Below the pieces are notes generated by a model, which saw nothing but the letters and a program-made list of their open reading frames with translations, was not told the origin of the DNA and did not search any database. From Bacteroidota bacterium (GTDB lineage: Bacteria > Bacteroidota > Bacteroidia > 2-12-FULL-35-15): 64,000 bases of DNA. Shown piece by piece: positions 1 to 9,387 of this stretch (the stretch's first letter is position 1; every line of letters starts with the position of its first letter). Made by a program: the position numbers and the translations under genes. The stretch spans positions 166,915 to 230,914 of the forward strand of contig CANFRC010000003.1 in assembly GCA_947449315.1 (NCBI GenBank). Reading direction: 5' to 3'.

Positions 1-1121
1 GGTGAAGGAAGTAAACTAAAAACAATTGGAACCAGCATCATCGAAATTGCGTATGTGAGCATGACACTAATAGATGATATCAACCCGAATTCAAAAAGAA
101 CCTGACTGTCTGTTGAACAAAAAACAGCAAACCCGATGGAGGTGGTAACATTTGCCATAAAGAGAGAGATCCCCACTTTTTCAATCGAGCGGGAAAGTGC
201 TTTCATTTTATTGTTATGGATTTTATATTCTGTATGGTATTTATTCAATAACATAATACAGTTAGGAACTCCAATCACAATCAATAAAGGCGGGATCAAT
301 CCGGTTAAAACAGAAATATGATACCCCATCAAAACTAATATTCCGACCGACCAAATAACACCGACAAAAACCACAGCCAATGAAAATACTACGGGCAAAA
401 ATGATCTAAAGAATAACATCAATATTATTGCTGTTACAATGAGTGCCAACAACATAAACAGAGTCATTTCACTTTGAATCTTGCGAGCTACTGCTGTGCG
501 TATATATGGCATTCCAGAATAATGAACCACAATGTTTGTTTTAGCTACAAACTTTTCGACTTGGGCTTTAATGGAGTCTACGATAGCTAATCTATTTTTA
601 GTGTTTAACAATTTATTGTCAAACGTAATTGCCATTATTGTAGAATGAGTGGTATCATTGTAAATAAATCCCTTGTAAAAAGGCAATTGACTGATGACCT
701 GCCTGATACTATCTAACTCTAGCTGAGTTTTCGGGTTTCTATTTAAAACTGGTAAATTTTCAAACTTTTCTAAACTATCATTCTTAATAATCGTTTGCAT
801 TCTGGCGAGCGACAATACATTTTTTACTCCAAAAACATCTTTTACGGAATCGCCAAGTTCATACCAAGCATTGAAATTTTTAAGTTCATATAGGTTGCTA
901 TCGGAAATTGCGATGAACATGACAGCACCGTCTTGTCCAAAGCGAGCTTTAAATTTTTTATATTCTATTGCTGTGCTGTCGTGATCTGGAAGAAGCTTCG
1001 GCGCTTCATATGAAAGTTGCGCTTGCAATGCACAATACCCAAGATAAGTAGTTATCACTCCAAGAGTGATAATAATGGCGAGTCTATTCCTTAATATAAA
1101 TTTTGCAATTGATGCCCACAT
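1..1121 (-). CDS. RND/MMPL-superfamily exporter, N-terminal part (runs off window)
   Basis: These are the first 373 residues of a large inner-membrane protein whose C-terminal half lies beyond the left edge. One membrane segment (about residues 12-32) is followed by a soluble loop of about 185 residues and then by hydrophobic segments near 218-238, 241-265, 270-293, 317-335 and 342-370. This is the N-terminal half-repeat of the RND/MMPL exporter fold, which normally has 12 segments and a second large loop. The family uses the proton gradient to move lipids or other hydrophobic compounds; the substrate here cannot be told. The ATG is preceded by GAGGAATT, one of the few clear Shine-Dalgarno-like sites in the window. 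No operon partner is visible upstream. Confidence 0.82.
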   Translation of the reverse strand, partial: MWASIAKFILRNRLAIIITLGVITTYLGYCALQAQLSYEAPKLLPDHDSTAIEYKKFKARFGQDGAVMFIAISDSNLYELKNFNAWYELGDSVKDVFGVKNVLSLARMQTIIKNDSLEKFENLPVLNRNPKTQLELDSIRQVISQLPFYKGFIYNDTTHSTIMAITFDNKLLNTKNRLAIVDSIKAQVEKFVAKTNIVVHYSGMPYIRTAVARKIQSEMTLFMLLALIVTAIILMLFFRSFLPVVFSLAVVFVGVIWSVGILVLMGYHISVLTGLIPPLLIVIGVPNCIMLLNKYHTEYKIHNNKMKALSRSIEKVGISLFMANVTTSIGFAVFCSTDSQVLFEFGLISSISVMLTYAISMMLVPIVFSLLPS

Positions 1122-1319
1122 AATTCCTCAGAAGTTTTCAATCCTCAAATACAATGATTTTTATTGTTTATGAAAACCGAGTTAAGTTCGTTTAATCATC
1201 GAAATTAAACATAATAAATTAACTTACAAAAAGAGTATGTGAAAGATTGTTGAGGGCAGGTATTATGATCGCGATAGGAAACACGGAGGAAATTGCTTTG
1301 CAATATGCGTAAGTATTTA

Positions 1320-2372
1320 CTATTTAGTGTTCGCTTTCGCTAAAACATCTCTCAAATTTGGGCGTAACCTGCTTTTATAAACTGAAAGACTATCTTCCTT
1401 TTTTCTTCCTTTCCTCAAGGCTCTTTGTTCTTCTACTGGCAATGAAGCTATGTGCATGCACTCAGGCGTGCAACAACCCTTCATTTTTTCAGCGCAAGCA
1501 GTACATTGAATAAACAATAGGTGACAGTCGTCATTTGCGCAATTTACATGTGTATCACAACTAATACCACATTGATGACAATGAGCAATTACATCATCCG
1601 TGATGCGCTCTCCAACTCTTTCGTCAAAAACAAAATTCTTCCCAACAAATTTTGAAGGAAGCCCCTCTGCTTTAATTTGTCTAACGTAATCAATTACCCC
1701 ACCATGTAATTGACTGACATCTTTAAAACCATGATGTTTTAAATAGGCGCTGGCTTTCTCACATCTAACACCACCGGTACAATACATAATTATTTTTTTG
1801 TCTTTTTTATCCTTCAGCTCTTCAATCACCATTGGCAACTCTTCTCGAAAGGTGTCTGCATCTGGACAAAAAGCACCTGTAAATTTCCCTACCTCACTTT
1901 CATAATGATTTCGCATATCAATAATCAATGTTTCCGGATCCTCCATTGCATTATTAAACTCTTTCGCTGTCAAATGGTTTCCAACATTGGTAACATCAAA
2001 TGTATGATCATCCAACCCATCTGCAACAATTTTATGCCGCACCTTTACAGTAAGCTTATAAAAGGATTTGCCGTCATCCTCAACAGCAATTTTAAAGGGC
2101 ATATCGTTAAAACGTGGGTCGTTATAGAGATTAAATTTAAAAATATCCCAATTTTCCTCCGGCACACACATTTGGGCATTAATACCTTCGTTAGCAATAT
2201 AAATTCGACCAAGAACATTTAACATATTCCATTGGGCAAACAAACTATCACGAAGTTCTTGTGGGTTATCAATGATGACGTAGCGATAAAACGAAACAGT
2301 AATGCGTTTAATGGTCTCTTCCTGAATTCGTTTCTTAAGCTCCTTTTTGTTAACTCTGTTTTGCAATAACAT
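1320..2372 (-). CDS. trhO: tRNA uridine(34) hydroxylase TrhO (rhodanese family)
   Basis: TrhO (formerly YceA) hydroxylates uridine 34 in the anticodon of certain tRNAs, the first step to 5-carboxymethoxy- or methoxyuridine. The 350-residue length equals that of the E. coli protein. An N-terminal acylphosphatase-like region (about 25-115) precedes a rhodanese domain (about 130-235) with the active-site loop CTGGVRCE at 198-205, so the catalytic cysteine is C198. A cysteine-rich tail (about 265-305, with repeated CxxC-type pairs) is typical of the family. It is transcribed divergently from the threonine dehydrogenase gene, with 163 nt between the two starts. Assignment is firm; the ATG chosen matches the usual family N-terminus. 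Confidence 0.93.
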   Translation of the reverse strand: MLLQNRVNKKELKKRIQEETIKRITVSFYRYVIIDNPQELRDSLFAQWNMLNVLGRIYIANEGINAQMCVPEENWDIFKFNLYNDPRFNDMPFKIAVEDDGKSFYKLTVKVRHKIVADGLDDHTFDVTNVGNHLTAKEFNNAMEDPETLIIDMRNHYESEVGKFTGAFCPDADTFREELPMVIEELKDKKDKKIIMYCTGGVRCEKASAYLKHHGFKDVSQLHGGVIDYVRQIKAEGLPSKFVGKNFVFDERVGERITDDVIAHCHQCGISCDTHVNCANDDCHLLFIQCTACAEKMKGCCTPECMHIASLPVEEQRALRKGRKKEDSLSVYKSRLRPNLRDVLAKANTK

Positions 2373-2535
2373 AGTGTCGAGGGTTTAAAATTTCGAAGAC
2401 AAATATAGGATTTAAAGCTTATATAAAGTATGATCTGAATCATACTTTATATACCGTAAACACATATTAAATTGAGTTATTCTTTTGAAATTAAAATTAA
2501 ATTTTGATATTTAGCCTTTCAATCCTAGAATTTAT

Positions 2536-3477
2536 ATGCGAACGAGCGATAAAATATTAGTAATTGGTTCCTCCGGACAAATAGGTACGGAATTGGTTCA
2601 AAATCTTAGAGAAATTTATGGTATTGACTCCGTAATAGCCTCAGATGTTAAAGTTACTGAACAGGCTAAAGAAGGCCCTTTTGAAGTAATAGATGTAATG
2701 AATCCTCAAGGTTTGCTAGAAATTGTAAAAAGACATCAAATAAATCAAGTTTATTTGCTCGCTGCTCTGTTATCGGCTACAGCGGAAAAAATGCCAAAAT
2801 TCGGATGGGATCTTAATATGCAAGGTTTGTTTAATGTTCTTGATTTAGCAAAAGAGAAAATCATTGAAAAAATATATTGGCCCAGCTCTATTGCTGTATT
2901 TGGTCCAAATACGCCAAAAGAAAACACCCCTCAATATACAATCATGGAGCCAAGTACTGTATACGGGATCAGCAAGCAAGCTGGAGAGCGATGGTGCGAA
3001 TACTATTTTAATAAATACAATGTTGATGTTCGAAGCTTAAGGTATCCAGGACTAATCGGATGGAAATCTGCTCCAGGTGGAGGCACGACCGATTATGCCG
3101 TCCACATTTTCCATGAAGCATTAAAATCAGCTAGTTACGAATGCTTTTTATCAGAGAATACAACACTTCCTATGATGTATATGCCCGATGCAATTAAGGC
3201 AACAATTAGAATCATGCAGGCTGATTCAGACAAAATAAAGATCCGTTCGAGTTATAACTTGTCTGGCTTTAGTTTTTCACCAAAAGACATTGCACAGGAG
3301 ATAAAAAAATACATCCCAGATTTCACAATTTCATTCAAACCAGATTCTCGCCAACAGATAGCGGACAGTTGGCCTAAAAGCATTGATTCTATTGAGGCAA
3401 ATAAGGACTGGGGATGGAAACCAGAATTCGATTTGGCTGCAATGACAGCCGATATGATTAAAAATTTAAAAAAATAG
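2536..3477 (+). CDS. NAD-dependent L-threonine 3-dehydrogenase, SDR type
   Basis: This extended short-chain dehydrogenase has a Rossmann glycine motif GSSGQIG at residues 11-17 and a catalytic YxxxK at Y143/K147 with the serine pair at 117-118. The later segment PGGGTTDYA, following the strand 'RYPGLIGW', is characteristic of SDR-type L-threonine 3-dehydrogenase as opposed to UDP-sugar epimerases, which share the fold. The reaction oxidises L-threonine to 2-amino-3-ketobutyrate with NAD+, feeding glycine and acetyl-CoA formation. Length (313 residues) is normal for the family. The partner enzyme 2-amino-3-ketobutyrate CoA ligase is not in the window. A generic NAD-dependent epimerase is the alternative, but less likely. 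Confidence 0.85.
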   Translation: MRTSDKILVIGSSGQIGTELVQNLREIYGIDSVIASDVKVTEQAKEGPFEVIDVMNPQGLLEIVKRHQINQVYLLAALLSATAEKMPKFGWDLNMQGLFNVLDLAKEKIIEKIYWPSSIAVFGPNTPKENTPQYTIMEPSTVYGISKQAGERWCEYYFNKYNVDVRSLRYPGLIGWKSAPGGGTTDYAVHIFHEALKSASYECFLSENTTLPMMYMPDAIKATIRIMQADSDKIKIRSSYNLSGFSFSPKDIAQEIKKYIPDFTISFKPDSRQQIADSWPKSIDSIEANKDWGWKPEFDLAAMTADMIKNLKK

Positions 3478-3660
3478 CTTCCTTAATAAAATAGGTTTGA
3501 CATTATGCGATCGAAAAGAAATATCTGTTAGAAATCAGTCTTTAGTTATTATTTAAGTTGGAGTCCCTACTCGAATTGCAGTTTATAAAGATGAAAGATA
3601 TTTTGGTGATTGTTTTATTGAAGAATAATTATTCATTAGTATAAAACCACCAAAACTTAA

Positions 3661-3668
3661 TATCTTTG
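3661..3668 (+). promoter_or_regulatory. cysS promoter -7 box
   Basis: TATCTTTG fits the Bacteroidota -7 consensus TAnnTTTG. It lies 45 nt before the cysS start, so the leader is about 40 nt and contains the inverted repeat at 3668-3692. No convincing -33 TTTG is seen. Confidence 0.6.
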
Positions 3669-3697
3669 GACTTATGAAAATTTCATAAGTCCTTTTT
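3668..3697 (+). promoter_or_regulatory. perfect hairpin plus T-tract in the cysS leader
   Basis: Arms 3668-3679 (GGACTTATGAAA) and 3681-3692 (TTTCATAAGTCC) are perfect reverse complements of 12 nt, followed by TTTTT at 3693-3697. In shape it is a weak, AT-rich intrinsic terminator, but it begins at the last base of the cysS -7 box and ends 21 nt before the cysS start. It could be an attenuator in the cysS leader, an operator, or the end of a transcript coming from the threonine dehydrogenase side. The sequence does not decide between these. Confidence 0.55.
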
Positions 3698-3713
3698 ATT
3701 TTCAGAAAAACCT

Positions 3714-5186
3714 ATGCAACATCAACTATCATTATACAATACATTAAGCAGAACAAAAGAAAAATTCGAACCTATCAATCCCGGGATAATAGGGTTATAC
3801 GTATGCGGACCAACCGTATACAGCGATGTTCACCTTGGTAATTGTCGTACATTCATATCCTTCGATCTCATTTATCGTTACCTACTCCATTTAGGCTTTA
3901 AAGTTCGTTACGTCAGAAACATTACTGATGCAGGACATTTGGAAGGCGACAGAGATGAAGGAGATGATAAATTTGCAAAAAAAGCAAAGATCGAACAGTT
4001 AGAACCAATGGAAATTGTGCAAAAATACACCCTTGGTTTTCATGAAGTAATGACAGTGTTTAATACTTTACCGCCAAGTATTGAACCAACAGCTACTGGA
4101 CATATTTGCGAGCAGATAGAAATGATCAAACGCATTATTGCAAATGATTTTGCCTATGAAGTAAATGGAACCGTTTATTTCAATGTTGAAAAATACAATG
4201 AGAAATTTCCATACGGTCAACTCACAAACCGTCAGCTAGAGGATTTAATTTCTAATACCCGAGAATTGGATGGTCAGGATGAAAAAAGAGGACGACTGGA
4301 TTTCGCTCTTTGGATAAATGCAAAAGCTGAAACATTAATGAAATGGCCTTCTCCATGGGGTTGGGGGTTCCCTGGGTGGCACATTGAATGTTCTGCCATG
4401 AGCAGTAAATACCTAGGAGATACGTTTGATATTCATGGCGGAGGAATGGATCTTCAGGCAACACATCACACCAATGAGATCGCTCAATCACAAGCATGTA
4501 ATCATACAGCACCTGTTAAATACTGGATGCACACAAATATGCTTACCGTAAATGGTGTGCGTATGTCAAAAACGGCAGGGAATGGTTTCTTACCCGGCGA
4601 ACTATTTACTGGTAATCACCCTTTATTGGAGAAAGGTTATAGCCCAATGGCAGTGAAGTTTTTTATGATGCAAACACATTATAGAAGCACACTTGACTTT
4701 TCAAATGAAGCATTGCAAGCTTCTGAAAAAGGCTATGCCCGTTTAATGAATGCCATCAAGACAATGGACAGCTTGAAAACCAGCAACACTTCCACTTCTA
4801 ACATTTCTGAACTTAAGAAAAATTGTTATGAAGCAATGAATGACGACTTCAACTCTCCGATTTTAGTTGCTAATTTATTTGAAGGCGCGCGTATCATCAA
4901 TTCCGTTAATGACGGGAAAGAATCAATAACAGCGGACGATCTTAATACATTAAAAATACTGATGCACACTTATACATTTGATGTATTAGGATTAAAATCA
5001 GAACATTCAAATACAACTACGGATAAAGCATTACAAGGTGTGATGGAAATAATCTTAGATATCCGCAAAGATATCAAAGCAAAAAAAGAGTTTGAAGCAT
5101 CTGATAAATTGCGAGACAATTTAAATAAAATACACATCACTATAAAAGATACTAAAGATGGGGCAACCTGGTCAATTCAAGAATAA
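3714..5186 (+). CDS. cysS: cysteine--tRNA ligase
   Basis: Class I aminoacyl-tRNA synthetase that charges tRNA-Cys. Signature HLGN (HIGH equivalent) is at residues 40-43, the zinc ligand C31 sits in YVCGPTVY, further zinc ligands lie in HIECSAM and HTNEIAQ, and the KMSKS equivalent RMSKT is near residue 283. The 490-residue length is normal, with the C-terminal helical DALR-type region present. The last 29 nt overlap the start of the next gene, so cysS, the M28-family peptidase and the glycosyltransferase form one transcription unit. Confidence 0.97.
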   Translation: MQHQLSLYNTLSRTKEKFEPINPGIIGLYVCGPTVYSDVHLGNCRTFISFDLIYRYLLHLGFKVRYVRNITDAGHLEGDRDEGDDKFAKKAKIEQLEPMEIVQKYTLGFHEVMTVFNTLPPSIEPTATGHICEQIEMIKRIIANDFAYEVNGTVYFNVEKYNEKFPYGQLTNRQLEDLISNTRELDGQDEKRGRLDFALWINAKAETLMKWPSPWGWGFPGWHIECSAMSSKYLGDTFDIHGGGMDLQATHHTNEIAQSQACNHTAPVKYWMHTNMLTVNGVRMSKTAGNGFLPGELFTGNHPLLEKGYSPMAVKFFMMQTHYRSTLDFSNEALQASEKGYARLMNAIKTMDSLKTSNTSTSNISELKKNCYEAMNDDFNSPILVANLFEGARIINSVNDGKESITADDLNTLKILMHTYTFDVLGLKSEHSNTTTDKALQGVMEIILDIRKDIKAKKEFEASDKLRDNLNKIHITIKDTKDGATWSIQE

Positions 5187-6174
5187 TTTAAAATTATTCT
5201 TTGCTCTTTGCATTATTTTATTTTCTACATCCTGTGGTAATGAAAAAGAACAACCCAAAGAAATCATTACTACTCAACCGGTAACAGTTAAAATTCCTAC
5301 ACCCGATTTTAATGCCGACTCAGCCTATGCATTTGTGAAAGCACAAGTAAATTTTGGTCCTAGGATTCCGGGGACAAAGGCGCACGAGAGATGTGCTGAT
5401 TATATTGTTGCTAAATTAAAATCGTATGGCTTACAAGTAACTGTTCAAAAAGGAACAGTTCAAACGTATGATAACAAACAGTTCAGCTTAAAAAATATTA
5501 TTGTTGAATACAAACCGGATTTACCGAACAGAATATTATTTACATCACATTGGGATACTCGCCCTTGGGCCGATTTGGATTCCATCAACAAGGACAAACC
5601 TTTTGATGGAGCTAATGACGGGGGAAGTGGTGTTGCTGTATTAATAGAATTAGCAAGACAACTTAGCATTTCAAAAATTGAAAAAGGAATTGACCTGATC
5701 TTTTTTGATATTGAAGATTATGGAATGGAATCGACGAACACCCAATACGAGCGCAAGGAAGATACGTGGTGTCTGGGATCTCAATATTGGGCAACTCATC
5801 TTCACAAACCCGGCTATTATGCTCAATATGGTATATTGTTAGATATGGTTGGCGGGAAAAATCCTCAATTTCCTATGGAAGGAACATCGATGCAATATGC
5901 ACCCGATGTCGTAGAAAAAATATGGACCCTTGCAGGCAGAATGGGTTATGGAAATTATTTTACAACTGCTGTAACGGGTGAAACAACAGATGACCACCTG
6001 TATGTAAATACCTTAGCAAACATCAAATGTATCGACATTGTGCATTATGAAATTGACAAACATAACTATCCGTTCTTTCATCATACCCATTCTGACAACA
6101 TGGATAACATTGATAAAAATACATTAAAAATGGTTGGTCAACTTTTACTAGAGGTAATTTATACTGAGAAGTAA
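5158..6174 (+). CDS. M28-family lipoprotein, glutaminyl-peptide cyclotransferase-like
   Basis: A lipoprotein signal peptide (hydrophobic stretch about 12-24, lipobox STSC, lipidated Cys about 26) leads into an M28/glutaminyl-cyclase alpha/beta domain. Candidate zinc ligands are all visible: His in SHWDTRP, Asp in GANDGGSG, Glu in FDIEDYG, Asp in LLDMVGG and His in HTHSDNMDN. In this family the fold either removes amino-terminal residues or cyclises N-terminal glutamine to pyroglutamate. The overall pattern resembles bacterial glutaminyl cyclases, which matches the N-terminal pyroglutamate known on T9SS cargo of some Bacteroidota; that functional link is inference. The start overlaps cysS by 29 nt. 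Confidence 0.8.
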   Translation: MGQPGQFKNNLKLFFALCIILFSTSCGNEKEQPKEIITTQPVTVKIPTPDFNADSAYAFVKAQVNFGPRIPGTKAHERCADYIVAKLKSYGLQVTVQKGTVQTYDNKQFSLKNIIVEYKPDLPNRILFTSHWDTRPWADLDSINKDKPFDGANDGGSGVAVLIELARQLSISKIEKGIDLIFFDIEDYGMESTNTQYERKEDTWCLGSQYWATHLHKPGYYAQYGILLDMVGGKNPQFPMEGTSMQYAPDVVEKIWTLAGRMGYGNYFTTAVTGETTDDHLYVNTLANIKCIDIVHYEIDKHNYPFFHHTHSDNMDNIDKNTLKMVGQLLLEVIYTEK

Positions 6175-6175
6175 T

Positions 6176-7135
6176 TTGAAAAAGATACTCATCATACGCT
6201 TTAGCTCTATTGGAGACATCGTTTTAACAACACCTGTTGTAAGATGTATTAAAGAGCAAAAACCTGAAATTGAAATTCATTACATCACCAAAAGGCCCTT
6301 TAAAGGCATACTGGAAAACAATCCTTTCATCACTAAAATTCATACCATTGAAAAAGATGTGAAAGAAATTGCTGACGAATTAAAAAAAGAAAATTTTGAT
6401 TTTGTAATTGACCTTCATAACAATATCCGATCGTTTCAGACAAAAAAAATAATTGGTAAGCCTTCCTCCTCCTTCAAAAAATTAAATTTCAAAAAATGGA
6501 TACTTGTCAACTTTAAAATTGATAAAATGCCTACTGCTCATATTGTTGACAGGTATATGCAGACCTTAGAAAATATTGGAATAAAAAACGATAACAAAGG
6601 ATTGGATTATTTTATCCCTACCAATGATGAGGTAATGATTTCTACTCTTCCATTGACCCACCAAGCAGGGTATATTGGTTTTGTGATCGGTGCTAAGTTT
6701 TTCACCAAACAGATGCCGATAGAAAAAATAATTTCTATTTGTAAAAAAATTAAACAACCAATTATTTTATTAGGAGGAAAGGAAGACCAGGATAGAGCAG
6801 CGAAAATTGAGCACGCCATCGGCAGTAACATATTGAATGCCTGTGGAAAATATAATTTAAATCAATCGGCATCACTAATAAAACAAGCAAACAAAATTAT
6901 TTCACCCGATACGGGACTAATGCATATTGCTGCTGCCTTCAAAAAAGAAATCATTTCTGTCTGGGGGAATACAGTTCCTGCATTGGGTTTTTCACCTTAT
7001 TTTCCAGGAGCTAATTCAAAAATAGTAGAGGTGAAAGGACTTTCTTGCAGACCTTGTTCCAAGATCGGATATGATAAATGCCCGAAAGGACATTTTAAAT
7101 GCATGATGGAAATTGACGAAACACAATTCATTTAA
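6176..7135 (+). CDS. glycosyltransferase family 9 (heptosyltransferase-like)
   Basis: This is a GT-B fold protein of the ADP-heptose:LPS heptosyltransferase family (GT9), acting on the cytoplasmic side in lipopolysaccharide core assembly. The start reads KKILIIRFSSIGDIVL, the classical N-terminus of the family, and the C-terminal domain has LLGGKED and the nucleotide-sugar loop SPDTGLMHIAAA. The reading frame begins with TTG at 6176, one base after the TAA of the preceding gene; no ATG fits, and the family alignment supports the TTG start. It ends with a cysteine-containing tail (CRPCSKIGYDKCP). The sugar transferred cannot be specified. Confidence 0.87.
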   Translation: MKKILIIRFSSIGDIVLTTPVVRCIKEQKPEIEIHYITKRPFKGILENNPFITKIHTIEKDVKEIADELKKENFDFVIDLHNNIRSFQTKKIIGKPSSSFKKLNFKKWILVNFKIDKMPTAHIVDRYMQTLENIGIKNDNKGLDYFIPTNDEVMISTLPLTHQAGYIGFVIGAKFFTKQMPIEKIISICKKIKQPIILLGGKEDQDRAAKIEHAIGSNILNACGKYNLNQSASLIKQANKIISPDTGLMHIAAAFKKEIISVWGNTVPALGFSPYFPGANSKIVEVKGLSCRPCSKIGYDKCPKGHFKCMMEIDETQFI

Positions 7136-7143
7136 AGCTGCGC

Positions 7144-7656
7144 TTACCCTAAAAACAAAGCTTTCAATTCAGTAGCATCTTGCGGTTTCATTTTTCCCGC
7201 AAGAATTAAGCTCAATTGCTTTCTTCTTAAAGCCCCTTCATAACGCGATTTTTCTTCTTCTGTTTCTGGAATCAGCTCTGGAACAGGAAGTGGGGAGCCG
7301 TTCTGATCAACAGCCACAAATGTATATATTGCCTCATTACATTTCACTTTTGCGCCCGTTACATGATCTTCCACCCAAACATCAATAAATATTTCCATGG
7401 ATGAATTAAAAGCCCTTGACACTTTCGCTTCCAGGGTCACTAAACTTGCATGATTGATGGGAATATTAAAGGAAACATTATTCACTGAAGCGGTAACGAC
7501 AACGCGCTTACAATGGCGATGTGCAGAAATAGAAGCTACGATATCCATCCATTGCAACAGCTGTCCTCCAAATAAATTCCCTAATGTATTTGTATCATTC
7601 GGCAATACTATTTGAGTTTGAATAGTTAAAGACTCTTTTGGCGTTTTCGATTTCAT
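7144..7656 (-). CDS. acyl-CoA thioesterase, hot-dog fold
   Basis: A 170-residue single hot-dog domain protein of the YciA/BACH acyl-CoA thioester hydrolase group. The N-terminal segment QIVLPNDTNTLGNLFGG contains the conserved Asn/Asp and the GG turn of the active site, followed by QLLQWMDIVASISAHRH on the long helix. It should hydrolyse acyl-CoA to fatty acid and CoA in the cytosol as a hexamer. It is convergent with the glycosyltransferase gene (8 nt apart) and stands alone. The chain-length preference cannot be judged. Confidence 0.88.
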   Translation of the reverse strand: MKSKTPKESLTIQTQIVLPNDTNTLGNLFGGQLLQWMDIVASISAHRHCKRVVVTASVNNVSFNIPINHASLVTLEAKVSRAFNSSMEIFIDVWVEDHVTGAKVKCNEAIYTFVAVDQNGSPLPVPELIPETEEEKSRYEGALRRKQLSLILAGKMKPQDATELKALFLG

Positions 7657-7763
7657 AACAATTAAATTTTAGCAAAGATATGAGTTTTTATATGACAAAA
7701 TATTTTGCTGCAAACACGCAAAGACGCAAAGATTTCTTGTAACTTCGTAAAAATAATAGCATT

Positions 7764-8315
7764 ATGGGATACGTATTGTCATTGCACATCATTTTTATTG
7801 TGACCTGGTTTGCTGGTCTATTCTACATTGTGCGTTTATTTATTTATCATACAGAAGCAGAGCAAAAATCAGAGCCGGATAAATCTATTTTACAAGCACA
7901 ATACAAATTGATGGAAAAAAGATTGTGGTATGGCATCACTTGGCCATCCATGATTTTAACAATGATATTTGGACCATGGATGATGAGTTTTAATTTCTCA
8001 TATTATATTACTTCTGCTTATTTTATTCTAAAACTTTGTTTTGTTGGTGCATTGGTATTGTATCATTTTCAATGTCATGTTATGTTCAAACAATTACAAA
8101 ACAATGTTGTAAAACATTCTTCCTTTAAATTACGTTTATGGAATGAAGTAGCAACGGTTTTACTGTTTGCCATCGTTTTCTTAATTGTACTAAAAAGCAA
8201 TACCGGTTTGGTTTGGGGGATGCTGGGATTGATTGTTTTCGCTACAACTTTAGTGTTAGCAACAAAGCTTTATAAAAAGAGTCGGGAGAAGAAAGAGAAC
8301 GATAAGAAGTTGTAA
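7764..8315 (+). CDS. hemJ: protoporphyrinogen IX oxidase HemJ
   Basis: A 183-residue integral membrane protein with four to five hydrophobic segments. The N-terminus, with H8 in SLHIIFIVTWFAGLFYIVRL, is the HemJ signature; the histidine is a heme ligand in characterised HemJ. It oxidises protoporphyrinogen IX to protoporphyrin IX, the penultimate heme step in bacteria lacking HemG/HemY. It complements hemA, hemCD and hemB found at 24.8-28.6 kb. The family is related to CopD, which is the name some annotations use. A weak -7 box (TAACTTCG, 7740-7747) lies just upstream. Confidence 0.88.
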   Translation: MGYVLSLHIIFIVTWFAGLFYIVRLFIYHTEAEQKSEPDKSILQAQYKLMEKRLWYGITWPSMILTMIFGPWMMSFNFSYYITSAYFILKLCFVGALVLYHFQCHVMFKQLQNNVVKHSSFKLRLWNEVATVLLFAIVFLIVLKSNTGLVWGMLGLIVFATTLVLATKLYKKSREKKENDKKL

Positions 8316-8335
8316 GGAGTATCGCGGAAAAAATA

Positions 8336-9361
8336 TTAATTTCTGTACAACCATGTACTCGGTTGAAGTTTCCTAATATTTTCTAATTCATTTAAGGCTT
8401 CTTTTCGGGTTGCAAAATCAGCGCAACTTACTACATACAAACCTTTATTATTTTTTCCTATAATTGATGCAGAAATGTTCTGTTGTTTCAAAGTATTCAA
8501 AAAGTTCAACGCATTTTCTTCAATCTGAAAACACCCTGCCACTAAATGAAATTTAAATTTCAAATTAACAGTCGAAGCATTAATAACAGACGTTGTATCA
8601 GGTTTTACAAGCTCTACCAAAGCAGTTGAAACAGGAGGTGTAGGTATTTTAGCTGCCAATTTAGCTACAGTAGTATCATTATTTGGAACAGGTAGTGCAA
8701 TAGAAGATTTTACAGAGGTGTTAGGAAGAGCAGTCCTGATTTCTTTCGAAGTAAAAGGATTGATGTTTGAATAATTCATGTTCTTCAACAGATCTGTTTT
8801 TAATGGTATCCAAATCATTGCGAAAACAATAGGAGCAGCCATTGCCAGTGCAACATAACGCTTTACATTGGTTCTCTTTTTTTCTAAAGGAATAGCCCCT
8901 CGATCTTTAATTTCCTTTTCAATACGTTTTGCAACCGTATCTCTTTTAATTGCCGGCGATTGGAATGGTGACATGCCAAAGGCATCCAACAAAAAATTAG
9001 TATTAGCCGGTTCAAACTGAATGTTTCGTTCAATATCCAAATACAATACTCCAACATCATCAATATTTACTTTCTCCCCATTATTCAGTTGAACAAATGA
9101 AAGATGCACAAAATGATTGATGCATTTCAAAGCATCGTTATAATTGGTATTTTCAGAGGCTGCAATAAAATTCGCCAGCAATCCATCATTATTCTTAAGG
9201 TTTTTATTAAAAACAATGCTTTTAGAAGGCGGAGAAAATGTATGTTGCGTAGGATGAATCTTAGCAGGCAGGTAATTAGTAATAAATCCGCCAAAGGAAG
9301 GCACGATCACACAATCGTGTTCGTATAATAATTCGCTGATATGTTTATCTACCTTTTGCAT
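8336..9361 (-). CDS. HU-CCDC81 and SPOR domain membrane protein
   Basis: The N-terminal 130 residues are two divergent HU-like domains of the prokaryotic CCDC81 type (MQKVDKHISELLYEHDCVIV is the usual opening). A basic stretch and one transmembrane segment follow (about 165-187), then a Pro/Thr-rich linker, and a C-terminal SPOR domain (about 265-341) that in other proteins binds denuded peptidoglycan. The topology suggests a cytoplasmic HU part and a periplasmic SPOR part, possibly linking the chromosome or nucleoid proteins to the septal wall; this role is inference. It lies 26 nt downstream of kdsB on the same strand. Confidence 0.86.
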   Translation of the reverse strand: MQKVDKHISELLYEHDCVIVPSFGGFITNYLPAKIHPTQHTFSPPSKSIVFNKNLKNNDGLLANFIAASENTNYNDALKCINHFVHLSFVQLNNGEKVNIDDVGVLYLDIERNIQFEPANTNFLLDAFGMSPFQSPAIKRDTVAKRIEKEIKDRGAIPLEKKRTNVKRYVALAMAAPIVFAMIWIPLKTDLLKNMNYSNINPFTSKEIRTALPNTSVKSSIALPVPNNDTTVAKLAAKIPTPPVSTALVELVKPDTTSVINASTVNLKFKFHLVAGCFQIEENALNFLNTLKQQNISASIIGKNNKGLYVVSCADFATRKEALNELENIRKLQPSTWLYRN

Positions 9362-9387
9362 TTAGGGGATGTGAATATACAACTTTT

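Noticed and set aside
2219..2443. Small frame overlapping the trhO start on the same strand
   Set aside because: It is out of frame with trhO, starts in the promoter region and has no motif.
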